Of a stretch of DNA of 64,000 bases, positions 24,906 through 35,001 are shown piece after piece. The position numbers and the translations under genes are program-made. Under the pieces are notes generated by a model. That model had not been told where the DNA came from, did no database searches, and saw nothing but the letters and a program-made list of their open reading frames with translations. The stretch covers positions 31,739,937 through 31,803,936 of the forward strand of contig OY855905.1 of assembly GCA_963693305.1 (NCBI GenBank), read 5' to 3'. Origin of the DNA: Meandrina meandrites (Eukaryota > Cnidaria > Anthozoa > Scleractinia > Meandrinidae). Position 1 is the first letter of the stretch. Every line of letters begins with the position of its first letter.

Positions 24906-26688
24906 TGTTTTCTCTTTCTTCCTTTTGCTGGTTGTCTCATTTTTTACCTTTATAAATGATTCGGGTGCTTCTGTGAGGATACCCTAAAACCGATAAACTG
25001 AAAACTGCATGTGTTCTCCAGTATATGGACAACCGAGCTAACCGCCAAAGCGTTCCATGTTTCCTATATTTTCAACGTTTAACTCTCTTTTAGGCTCAAC
25101 ACCTTATGGCCTACCCTTCGGGGTACCCACTGGCACACGCTGGTTTTATTCCACAAGCATTAGCAGCATACCATGATCGACCCACACACTCTATTCACGT
25201 GGGTGCCCCTAATGTCAATGTCGATGTTCATACAACACGGGAACATGTTGCTCACAATCCCGAAAAACAGGTAGGATGTTGTTTTGTGTGCAATGTTTTT
25301 AAAAGTGTGTTTATAGTCGCAACTTCTGTACTGTAAGCAATAAAACCTTATTATGTCAAGTTTCACGATCGACACAATTATCTGCTAGACTGTGCTAAAA
25401 AGTGTTAGAAATTTACCTCTTTATCGGTTTCAAATACTTTACGTCGTGTTCACGTCAAATAAAAACGGAGACCGAAGTGTTATATTTTAGCTATAGATAT
25501 TTGAAATATGATTAACTACTCAGTTGCCTTGTAACATTGCAGGGCCCCTCAGACAGCACGCAGTCTTTCACGTCACATACGTGTATATTGCATAAACGTT
25601 TAAGGGAATCCCGAAACATCGAGTTTTGGTTCGAGTTCTAGTCGGACTGCCATCATTATTAAACTTATTAAGACATTATAAATTGGTATATAAGTTAATA
25701 AGTTACGTGAATGATAGTTAGTTAAAGAGTGTTCACTGTATGGGGTTTTCCTTGGAAAGATGATATGGAAATGTATCACGTTTTACACCTGACTCGTCCC
25801 CAGTCGTCTCTTAGGAGAAAATTGCAAGACGCAAAGGATGGTAGGAAGGCGCCGCGCCTGCTTTTCTTCACAAGAGACGGCTGGGAACGAGTCAGGTTTT
25901 ACACTGTTCCTGGACCTGCTGTCTACGGGAAAAATTTTAAGAGGTTTAAAGAAGGGGTAGAAGAAAGAAAATTATTTTTGGAACACCACCAGACAGTTGA
26001 CCCCAATGCAAGAGCATCCCAGGTTGACAGTGGACTGTTTGGGTGTCCATCTACTAATTTTTAACTTTAAATTCTAATTTTCAAATCACATTAAAGCTTC
26101 ACCATTTCTTATTTCTCTAAATTTCATTAATCCATTGAGAAAAACTATCTGGGATGAGTGAACAGTTTTTGGATTGCTTAAAACGCCAACGAGATATTCG
26201 CATTAAACCCAAATTACGCGGCGGAAAACGACCTTCAGCAAGTACCCCGCCTTAAACATGCCTAAACCGGCAATAAAACAGTTCACTCCTGAGACTGCTT
26301 GCTTTCGATTTCTGTTGACTTTGATAGCTGTCTTTGGACTTCGTCCCTCGCCACCCGCCCCGGGCAAAGATGAAAGTCTGTAAACATTTTTTTTTTGTAG
26401 CAAGCCACATACGATATTTGGCCACCATCATAGGAAAAAAATAATTTTTGATACGTAAATTCTTTAGCCATTTATGTTTACTAAATGTTGTCTCAATACC
26501 TTTTATTTCAGAAAGGAGGCAAACTAAGAGAACTGGTGGGGCAGTATTCACGCAAGTTGAAATTCAAGAATAAACATAGCCAATCTTCCCATGGGAAAAA
26601 AGTGTCGAAAAGGCAGATACCTTCGTTTATGTCTCCAGCCATGAATCGACCAATGGGATTTGCACCACCTCTTAGGTCCATAACTTAA
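20485..26688 (+). CDS. secreted Trp/Gly/Tyr-rich repeat precursor, cluster member 7
   Basis: Exons are 20485–20662, 21850–23922, 24073–24272, 25094–25270 and 26512–26688 (934 aa if it stops at 26688). Phases are 1, 1, 0 and 0. Exon 1 holds a signal peptide (ILIFIGFLCVYIYGIKG). Exon 2 is built of blocks that each begin after a basic site and end in a Ser-hydrophobic-Pro motif: ALKR/HMLPTFAF, ANKR/WWPGYMGGWGGWG, AQKR/WWPGYMGGWGGWG, GPKR/GFINQPFGG, TGR/HFVNNFHPG and SR/QVINYNPGCCGWGG, with ends RSKVP, RAEIP, RSNVP, KSKIP and RSDVP. The next segments are acidic and Ser/Pro/Met-rich; the last exon has KVSKRQIPSFMSP. No known family. A multi-peptide precursor cut by furin/PC-type convertases, or a structural repeat protein, is inferred. 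The last exon may instead splice onward at 26675 (see the next entry). Confidence 0.7.
22269..22560 (+). repeat. duplicated Trp/Gly-rich coding block
   Basis: Two nearly identical coding units at 22269–22350 and 22479–22557 encode the same stretch beginning WWPGYMGGWGGWGLGNGG. The DNA differs mainly at third positions while the peptide is unchanged, pointing to an older duplication under selection on the protein. Confidence 0.8.
22747..22854 (+). repeat. 36-bp coding tandem repeat (three copies)
   Basis: Three adjacent 36-base units, each encoding GGLxYGPFADYA, lie at 22747, 22783 and 22819. The copies differ at only a few positions, so the expansion looks recent. Confidence 0.85.
23976..24049. 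repeat. (TTA)n microsatellite
   Basis: More than twenty TTA units in the 150-bp intron between the second and third exons of the precursor gene; it makes up about half of that intron. Confidence 0.92.
24833..24906. repeat. (GTTT)n followed by (CTTT)n
   Basis: Two adjoining tetranucleotide arrays in an intron. The switch from GTTT to CTTT is a single-base change in the unit. Confidence 0.88.
25729..25965. repeat. imperfect foldback element in intron
   Basis: CCTGACTCGTCCCCAGTCGT (about 25790) is inverted at about 25875–25900 (GACGGCTGGGAACGAGTCAGG). The 111-codon open frame across it is therefore probably chance coding in a small inverted-repeat element rather than an exon. Confidence 0.5.
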
Positions 26689-27188
26689 CATGATGTTAAA
26701 GTAATGATTAAATTTCCCAAAGACAGCACAACACCGTCACTTGTCGTTTTAACAAAATTGCTTACGAGCAGTTGAAAAATACTAATAATACTTGACTTAA
26801 AAAGGAAAGTAAAACAACACTATCAAATATTTTATGAGGCGTTAAAACATGTTTCTTTCAATCACTTTGATGTAATTTTATAGATAAATTAAATGCCATT
26901 AAAATGCCTTCAAGACTGATATTTTTTCCAAAATGTCTTGTGCATTGCTCGTAAGAATTACGTAAACGTTTTCGATAAAAAAGGCATGTGTTTACTTGGA
27001 CAATTTTGGCAAGCATGATAAAAATTCAAATATTTCATTACATTTATTACATATTAACGTGATAGATTATTCAATACGCACAAATACGCACGTACCTTTT
27101 TAAAACATAGTTAAAAATTTGCGAGAAAGGGAATGCCTCATGCCGCTCTCAATCGAAAACATTTACAATGTTTCCTTCCAAGCGCAAG

Positions 27189-27483
27189 GAGCAAAAGAAA
27201 AGCACCAGGAATGTGCCTTGGACCATCAACCATTCGTTACAGAGTCTCCATCCTTCCCTGATGAATCCACCCAAACACCCAAAACTAACGCGCATGCGTC
27301 ATTCCAATTCTCGCTGTAGATACGCATGCTCTGTTGAGTCAAATGTGGGTGCACTTGAAAACTGTTATCAGAATATGACAACTCCAGTACCACAATGAAT
27401 AAACACGATCACCTTGATGCAGTCGAGGTTCCTAAAAATGGACGAAGAAAAGACAAAAACGGAAGAATAATCACTAATAGAGA
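27189..27483 (+). other. possible alternative exons, unresolved
   Basis: A Lys-rich stretch (RKEQKKSTRNVPWTINHSLQ) resembles the basic lead-ins of other exons of this locus. It is followed by a GTAGAT donor-like site at 27317 and another exon-like stretch ending in GTAAGT at 27491. Three frames are open at once and no phase joins cleanly to both neighbours, so I list the region without a model. Confidence 0.25.
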
Positions 27484-27780
27484 CATAAATGTAAGTTGCA
27501 GATTGAACTTTCGTGAAAAATTTATAGTCCTTTCAATTATGCACATGCACGAAACACTAAAATCTCTTTTTTACCCAGTTTGACAGTTAAAGGTTCAAAG
27601 GACATACGATAGTGCAATTAGTTTCATAGAATATGCGCATAAGAGAGAGAGCCATTCTGATTGATGTTTTTTTACGAAAAAAAAAAACATCCAGTGTTAA
27701 ATGACATAGTTCACCTCCATTTGACTCAATAGTATATTGGCACATTGATAATATTCCTCACCCCGACCCTTTTGTTATAG

Positions 27781-29416
27781 ATACCCAGTCCCCAACACTG
27801 CCGGCGTCCTAGGAGAAAGGTAATTTGCTTTTATTTCAAATTTCTCATCACAATTGTTGCCCAAATGTACATTGCATGGGTCTTGTTTGACGTCACTGAT
27901 GACGTTTCATGACGCAATTAACAGAGAGCCAGCCAGAAATAATTTGCACAGTTCGTCTTCCGGCCTTCCTTGACAAAATATGAAACAGGTATTAGATAGC
28001 CACTCGGTGCCTAGAAGTGTCGTCCGCATGAGTGTAACTGGTACAGAGAAACCCGTCAATAGGACCATTTACTCCCTTCGACTTATGTTCGCAACACAAT
28101 GTGCACAATTGACAGTTTTTGACTGAAAACATTTTTCAATTTGACTTTCTTAGTTTTCGTCAAGACGTTTGATGGTTTAATTCATGAGTTGCATTTATTA
28201 AAATGCCTTTGGGGCTCCAAAAGGTACCCTTTGGTCCCATTAACTAGGTGGTTTTTCAGTTCAGAAACTAATTGGGCCAAAAGTATTGGCCGTAATGAAA
28301 AAGTGATCTTATTACCGGAGTGCTTGTGAGGCAGGATTTCACTTAACTGTAAAGATCATTCAGACAATCACCCAATCGTTGCTTCACAGACGAAAAATTC
28401 AATAGGGAGCACAGTGTTGGCATTAGCTAACATTGAGCATTTCACGACGTGCGCAAGGTCCCTGTCGGGGGGACCTTTCCTGTGCCCCATGCTACATCTT
28501 ACTTAAAGATATGCGTGATAAAATAATGAAGTTAGAACCACCACACCATACTATTCCCACCCCCATTAACCCTGAAAGGTGACAAATTGTTTGATCTCTT
28601 TGCACATTTGTATATTTCTCTTCAAATGATTGATCGAAACGTGTATAGCTTATTACCAAGAACCTCCCAGGCAGCTAAACGTGATAACAGAAATCGAGAA
28701 AGCTCTCACAAACTAACTTCTGAAGAGTAGTGTTTATACAAAGTGAATTGCAGTTTATCCCTTTTCAGTATGTTTCCATCCCTACAACAACAGCAACAGC
28801 CATTCGATATCAACTCTATGAGTCGTTCCGGATTCCCCGCTACGCCGTCAACAGTTATGGGACCATCACCTTTGAGGCTTTCAGCCATTAGGGCCTCTCA
28901 GATGCGCCCTGCATTGACACCATCTCAAATGGCCATTTCACGTCAGTTATCGAGTGTGACTGGTATAAGTCTCCCGATATCTGCACAGCCTGGAATGGGA
29001 ATAGTAGGTACGTTCGCGTGAACTGGACTTCAATGAGGGTTAATTGACCGACCGACCGACCGACCGACCGACCGACCGACCGACCGACCGACCGACCGAC
29101 CGACCAACCGACTGGATAACTATTGGCTAGATAATCGACTGATTAACTAAATAAATGTCTGACTAGGAATGAGGGAATTATCTCTATAGTGATTTCAGGA
29201 GCGATAGCCTCAATAAGGAAATAGGGGACAACACGAGGCAAAGTAGCTGTAAAGGACCATGTCATTAACAGATTTCTAGCTTCTCTAGTACTCACTTCCA
29301 CTTCATGACCGACTGACTGACTGACTGACTGACTGACTGACTGACTGACTGACTGACTGACTGACTGACTGACTGACTGACTGACTGACTGACTGACTGA
29401 CTGACTGACTGACTGA

Positions 29417-29490
<74 letters not shown>

Positions 29491-32086
29491 AGCTGGCTGG
29501 CTGGCTGTCTAATGAGGGGGATGGATCAAATGATTGATGGACAGATTCGAATTTTTCTTCCTGCAGGAATGGCTTCAAGAAAGAAACGATCACCGTCGAA
29601 AAAAACTTCAAAGAAGCACAACAAGTCAACAAAACGACAGTTTCTTGCAGCTTTGCCTCAAGCATTTCCGACGGCGGAATTCCCTTCTTTTGCCATGCCA
29701 GCAGCACCTTTCCTAGGTGCACCTTTACCGCCTTTTCCCTCATTTTTTCAAGCCCAGCCTCAACAACAGATGAATTTTAAGTCAAGTGCCCTGCCTGCTT
29801 TTCCTACCAGAATGGCTCCTACTGGTTTGTCAGCTATGAAAATGAGCACTTTGCGAACAAACCGAATGCCCATGCGATCACCATTTAGTGGCTTCCCGTC
29901 GACCCAAAACAATCCTTTTGTCAAAGTCCCTCAATTCCCGAATGCCAATTTTTACAGTGGTGCTCCCATCAGTCCTTTGAGCCCTGGTTCTCCAATGAGG
30001 GAAAGTATGTCAGGTACGTCACTTTCAGTTTTTAAAGGGACACCGTCAACAACCAGTGTCCTTTGCGAGCCTCTGTTGTTGTTGTTTTTGATGTTGCACG
30101 AACATATCAGCCAAATCACATCAAAAATGAGATATTTAAATCAGCTAAAGAAACAATTTGTTAATTCTTGGTGAAATTTATCCCTTCGACAAAAGATGAG
30201 TAATTTCTGTATTACAGAAATTACGTAAAGCATAATGGTTAACGGTGACCCTTAAAATAAATCTTTCGCGAATGGTGAGAATCACTTGGCTCGCAAGACG
30301 TTTCATCGCGAGCATTGCATCTTTATCATAATTTCACGTGTTACTTACTGTTACTGTTATTATCGTGAACTTTTTTGTCGCTTTCAATGGTGGCTATTTT
30401 CATACACGAGATCAGAGGTTCCCACATAAACAGATGTTAGCAGTGTTCAAGACGCGTGTCACATAGGCACCTAGGAAAACTGGACTATCTCGCCATAAGT
30501 CTCGCCGTGGTTAGAGCATGCGACCAGTCTGACGAAGATGACGTGGATTGGGTTCCTGTATTGTGCTCATTTTTTTCTTTCTTTCACGCTCGTGACAACA
30601 GAAAATTAAATGTAATTTCTGAAATACATAGTGTATAGAATATATCACTTTCGATAATTCATCTTAGTGATAAAATAGTGTAGATTTATCGTCCGTAAAA
30701 GTTTACACTATGGAACATAAATCGACAATGTCCTAGCTTCTCAACACAGGTCGTCTTGCCTACACACGAATTTCCTATCTTATTTTTTAATTGTATAGGA
30801 TTTCCACAAGCTGTTGAAAGGAACCCATTTCCACAAGCTGTTGAAAGGAACCCAGAGCCTATGGTACCACAAATGCAACAAAGTGAGGGACCATTTCAAA
30901 TGAATGGAGGTAGGCTGGACAAACTAAATTCTTTTTTGATACGACCTCGGCCACTGTGATAAATTTACCATACTATTTGCCAAAGATATTATTTTATTTT
31001 CTGGTCACTCTAATCTGAAATGGCAGTTGTAAGCGAAACGATATATAATTGTGGTACTTTGGTAAATATATAAAAACTTTTATTTATTGCGCGATGGTAC
31101 AACCCTATGAGAAGTACAGTCTGGCCAGAACTGTCTTCATTCCTACCTCTAGTCGTGATTGTGAGCACCACTTTTCTTAACCGAATATGTCGGGGGAAGG
31201 AAGATACAATTGTCGTTAGTCGAATATTAGTACAAGTGTGGATTAAAAAGTTTATGCACCGTGAAATGAGCAAATGTTCAATTTTTTGCTTTCTACAGAG
31301 CAACTTGCAGGTTTCAATCCATCAAGTTTAGGTTTCGGTGGGCTACAACCGTCGCCAATGTTTCCCGAAGAAGGACCCGGATCTGAGGGGCCACAACCTT
31401 TAATGGCCCCCCAGAAAGAGATGGCGTCGTTTTACCAAGCCCCTGGAGAAGTTGGAATGATGGAAGCACCACGGGTAAGGAAGTTAGACACTCGGACCTT
31501 GCACTCTAAACAGTCAAATGGTAAACCAAAACTAAATGTTGTGAGTAGCTTGTGCTAATTTAACAAATCGGACTCCCGCCACGCAGTCGTTCCATTTTGT
31601 TAATCACTCGTATGATTTATAGACCGAATCGGGCCCCAATCAGTTCTGTTGCCATTACCAAGCACTGCAATGCCTTCATATTATTAGCGGGCATGAAAGA
31701 GAGTTAAATAACTGGTGCAGAAGTATTTTTTGATAATCATCATAGAGTACGCTATCGACGTTGCTTGCCAGAGCAGTGATAAATGGCCTTCCTCACCATG
31801 AGTCTCTGTAGCTCAATAGAGAAAGCGCCCGCCCGGGTGTTTGGGAGGTCATGGGTTCGATTTCCGTTGGGTATTAACTTTTTTTCTATGTCCCACGTTC
31901 GTTACATGAGGAACAATACATCTCTCTCGTACTATACAAACTTATTACTTTTTACTTTTTCCTTCCATGTACGTAATCCAGTTCAACATGCAGCCTGGTC
32001 TTGCGGCCTTGAAGAAGTCTGCAGTTCCAAGCAAGAAACAAAACAAAACGAAAACTTCCAAATCACAGAGACAGAGCACGCCATAG
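27781..32086 (+). CDS. Met/Pro/Phe/Gln-rich exon chain, likely downstream part of the precursor gene
   Basis: Six exons chain without a phase break: 27781–27819 (phase 2 to 2), 28769–29007, 29567–30013, 30799–30909, 31299–31474 and 31994–32086 (to TAG). Content is low-complexity: SLQQQQQPFDINSM, a Lys-rich lead-in KKHNKSTKRQFLAALPQAFP with a dibasic site, FPSFFQAQPQQQMN, and a lysine-rich end (KKSAVPSKKQNKTKTSKSQ). No signal peptide exon was found. The first exon accepts phase 2, which fits a splice from 26675 in the last exon of the upstream gene (AG/GTCCAT, a weak donor). With that splice the whole gene reads 1298 aa without interruption. Either this is the long isoform of the 20485 gene or a separate gene whose first exon I missed. 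A TAG ends it at 32084–32086. Confidence 0.5.
29044..29106. repeat. (GACC)n microsatellite
   Basis: About fifteen units of a GACC tetranucleotide starting just after the exon that ends at 29007. Confidence 0.92.
29303..29508. repeat. (GACT)n then (GGCT)n microsatellite
   Basis: About thirty GACT units run directly into about twenty GGCT units, ending some 60 bases before the exon at 29567. Together with the GACC array at 29044 this forms a set of related tetranucleotide arrays in one intron. Confidence 0.93.
31797..31925 (+). mobile_element. tRNA-like SINE copy
   Basis: CTGTAGCTCAATAGAG (A-box-like) and GGGTTCGATTTCC (B box) are correctly spaced, followed by a TTTTTTTCTATGTCCCACGT tail. The same layout and tail occur at 50640–50740 on plus and 50522–50606 on minus. 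It sits in the intron before the exon at 31994. A weaker relic may lie at 30500–30600. Confidence 0.7.
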
Positions 32087-32671
32087 AGAAAGAAGGTAAA
32101 ATACTAAAAGCCATCTTCTGTAAAGTTGCAGGACTTGTGTAGTAAATGTGATTTGTACATGAAGGAGAAAGGTGTCATGGAGTATAACTAACTAGGGAGG
32201 ACCTCGGGGAGGGGAGAACACATTGTCCGTGTTTAAATCGACACTAAAGCTGAATAAGGTTACACGTTAACAAAAAAAAAGTGTTACTGGTCAATATACC
32301 ACCACATATCTACAACAAGTGGCACATCAAATCGCACGGAAACCTCATCCTTCTGTAATCTGAACTACATAATACGTTGTTGAGGTTTTTTGATTGGTCC
32401 AGTTGCGTGTCACCATGAACTAAGACAACTTGAAAGCGATGATTGTTTTGCATGCTATCTTCATGAATATGGGGAAGCCTCGACTTCCTGTTCATGAAAA
32501 TGAGAGGTACTGAGCGGAGCGAGCGATCATGTTCTTACCAGAAATCAAGAAATATCAATATTGACCAGCGTTCTTCTTACTCAGGTTCAAGATGCTGAAT
32601 TAAAAGCAATGGAGGAACTGGAATACCATAAGATTTTCAAGAAACAACGTGTGGTGCTCAACAATGGATAA
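32087..32671 (+). pseudogene. coding continuation after an in-frame TAG
   Basis: The exon 31994–32095 has no net frame change (102 bases) and a usable donor (AG/GTAAAA). After the TAG it reads three more codons and then joins, in phase 0, an exon at 32585–32671 (acceptor TTCTTACTCAG) coding VQDAELKAMEELEYHKIFKK and a short tail to TAA. That Glu/Lys-rich stretch looks like real coding sequence. The likeliest explanations are a nonsense change (one C-to-T step from CAG) that shortened the protein, an alternative splice that skips the TAG exon, or readthrough. Confidence 0.4.
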
Positions 32672-33282
32672 TTATTCGAATAAAAATAACGTTGGAATCA
32701 TTTCACATAATATATCCAGTTATTCAAGTCGTAAACTGTTAAAGGCAAGAGTTAAAAATATATGCAGTCGCACCGGAAACGGTAATAATACTTTGATCTA
32801 CAATGGAACTTTAAAGATCTCAAGCCGACCGAATTTGAAAACAATAGGCTTTTATTGGCTTTCCAAATTACTTGAACATTATAATAGTGTAGTTTTCAAA
32901 TGATAATCTAACAGAACAGGTTTTTAGGGGGCCGATTTAGTACATTTTTGTCGCAATCGACGTTTGTAGCGACTTTTGTAGCGTACTTTAATGATAAAAC
33001 AACGTCTAATGTTGGCAAGGCTGTAAACCTGTTCAAGGACTTAAAAACTTGTTTCAGAATCATTCGACATTTTTCGTGTCGTACTGAGACAATCGAAAGC
33101 AAACTTTAGGTTTGATTAACACAAAGCAATTCGAGTCGCAGACTTGTCGTAAACTCATAGGAAGCCCTAAAGTTCCGCTTTTAAAAATCAGCCCTAAAGT
33201 CAAGATTCATTTAAAATTTAACCGCGCAGGCATTAATAATACTTTTTTTTTTTTTTTTACATTCTGCCGGTTGAAAATGTTT

Positions 33283-33671
33283 TAAAGGAGCTCTGTCACG
33301 AGGATTTTGCATATTTTTGCTCTAAACTGTTCTGAAATTAGTGGTAGGCAACTTAACCATTGAAAATCATTACCTTTGAACATCTAAAGGAAGATATAAC
33401 CTTAATATATGGATAGAAATCTAACTACGGCTATAAAATATCGATTTTTTTGAAGACGTGCGGAAACAGCTTGAAAAGTTTAGCTAAACTTTTCAAGTTG
33501 TAATCCATTTCCATCGTAGCCATCTGCAGCTAAAGACGCCTGTTAACAGTTTTGGTGCTCTTTTATAGCAATTGTTAGTAAATGTGGACTATTATTTTTT
33601 GGTTTCCTTCGACACAAATATAAATTTTGGCAGTTCAAAAACTGTTAAAATTCGTGACAAAGCCCCTTTAA
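33283..33671. mobile_element. MITE, TAAAGGRGCTnTGTCACG family
   Basis: Terminal inverted repeats TAAAGGAGCTCTGTCACGAG and, on the other strand, TAAAGGGGCTTTGTCACGAA bound an AT-rich 389-bp body without coding capacity. The same element occurs at 61928–62323. An internal palindrome (TTGAAAAGTTTAGCTAAACT…) lies near 33478. Confidence 0.78.
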
Positions 33672-33774
33672 GTACCTTAGAGTCACAATGTCGTGTTTTA
33701 TTTAAACTAATTAAAGAAAACGTTCAAGTAGACTTCATTACAATCACTAAAAATTTTTCCGCGCTCGACTGGTC

Positions 33775-34028
33775 TAGCTATAGACCAGAACATCTTCCCT
33801 CCGCTGCTGTCGGTTGTTTTCTGCCTATCTTGCTCTTGTCCATGATGTGTTCCATCCTTGTTTGTCTGTCTCCTTCTCCGCAGTGCAACACCAGGTTGTT
33901 TTGGGTCTGCGTCTGTTTCTCTTCCCCTCTGGCTTCCATCCCAGGGCAGAAGCACAGTCATCGTTCACTTCTATCCTCAGGACATGTCCAATGTGATTGA
34001 ACCGAACCCGAGCCATTCTCATACACAC
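33775..34028 (-). mobile_element. LINE fragment, reverse-transcriptase ORF C-terminus
   Basis: Minus-strand translation gives RFNHIGHVLRIE, then GWKPEGKRNRRRPKTTW, the conserved end of many non-LTR retrotransposon ORF2 proteins (usual form W.P.GKR.RGRPK.TW). The frame ends soon after and no endonuclease or polymerase core remains, so it is a short decayed fragment. It abuts the MITE ending at 33671. Confidence 0.7.
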
Positions 34029-34344
34029 AATGAATATTTTAGCAATAATTTGACGACAGAAATCAGAGAAAATATCTTACATCGGTTTCTGGCATAATTC
34101 TGCGCTAGTTAAGTCTCTTTTTGGTAAAGTAGACTTTGCTAGCAGGGAACTGGCACCAACAACCACCTTGTAAGCGAAAAACAACAGAAACTGGTAAGAA
34201 CGGGGTTTTTTAAACTGGATCAAAACAATGAAAAATGACTCATGAATATCGAAAGAAATTTATAAATGAATCATGAATCATTGAGGTAAAACAAAACAGG
34301 AATCATGAGTAGGTCAGTCGAGTAATGGCCATAGCCGATATTTA

Positions 34345-34440
34345 ACCGACAGCTGACTGACACTCGGCCGATACTCGGCTGACAGCCGACTGACACTCGG
34401 CCGAAATAAGTGTCGACCGATACTCGGCCGACACATCGAC
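34345..34440. repeat. short degenerate tandem repeat of ACTCGGCCGA
   Basis: The words ACTCGGCCGA and ACTCGGCTGA recur about five times with GACTGACA spacers, a minisatellite-like stretch of about 95 bases next to a LINE fragment. Confidence 0.6.
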
Positions 34441-34823
34441 CAAGTTGAAGTTGTTACTCATCAGAGGACCACAGCGACTGAAGATCTAGTGATAGATATC
34501 GGTAATACGCGCTTAGACAGGGTTCACAACTTCAAATATCTTGCCGGGTCCTCCTTGACCACACCTCATCCTGGAAGAACCATGTAGAGTATATTGGCAA
34601 TACGATCTCGTCTAGATTGGGTATTCTCCATCGGGCGCACAAGGTTCTTCCCAAATCTACTTGTCTAATGCTCTATAATACTTTATTCTTGCCATTCTTC
34701 GACTTCTGTTCGTCTGTGTGGGACAGTTGTGGGGCTGGGAGCAAATCTTATCTAGACAAGTTTAACAGACGTGCCCCCTGTATCATTGAAGGTCGACCTA
34801 TCAGCGCTGACGAGTCAGGCTGA
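34440..34823 (+). mobile_element. LINE fragment, reverse-transcriptase thumb region
   Basis: The open part (34617–34823) reads GILHRAHKVLPKSTCLMLYN and FDFCSSVWDSCGAGSKSYLD. These match the usual LGxLRRARKxLP…TLYxSLVxPxLDYCSxVW pattern just after the LINE polymerase core. Upstream sequence (HNFKYL, HPG..WKNH-like) continues it only through a frameshift and a stop, so the copy is broken. Confidence 0.72.
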
Positions 34824-34825
34824 CT

Positions 34826-35001
34826 TTTTCAAGTTGAGATCAAAAGCTCCCGATGGTATCACATTGATATCACTCAATATTTAGCTTCAGTACACTGGTA
34901 TAGTAATTTTAAGAAAACTTGACCACTGTTAATAGGTTTCCAATGGTGTTTTTGGGCTGTTGAAGTTTTGAGGGTATGCTCGTGACAGTGTCCCTTTAAT
35001 G
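34826..35001. mobile_element. truncated MITE (3' end only)
   Basis: Closely matches 63636–63823 and ends with the same TIR (CGTGACAGTGTCCCTTTAA). The 5' half is missing, replaced by the LINE fragment that ends at 34823. Confidence 0.7.

Noticed and set aside
25729..26064. 111-codon frame in the precursor gene intron
   Set aside because: It spans an inverted repeat (CCTGACTCGT arms), has no splice sites in a matching phase and shows no similarity to the surrounding exons.
29303..29508. Possible CRISPR-like or tandem regulatory array
   Set aside because: The unit is only four bases with no spacers; it is a microsatellite in a eukaryotic intron.
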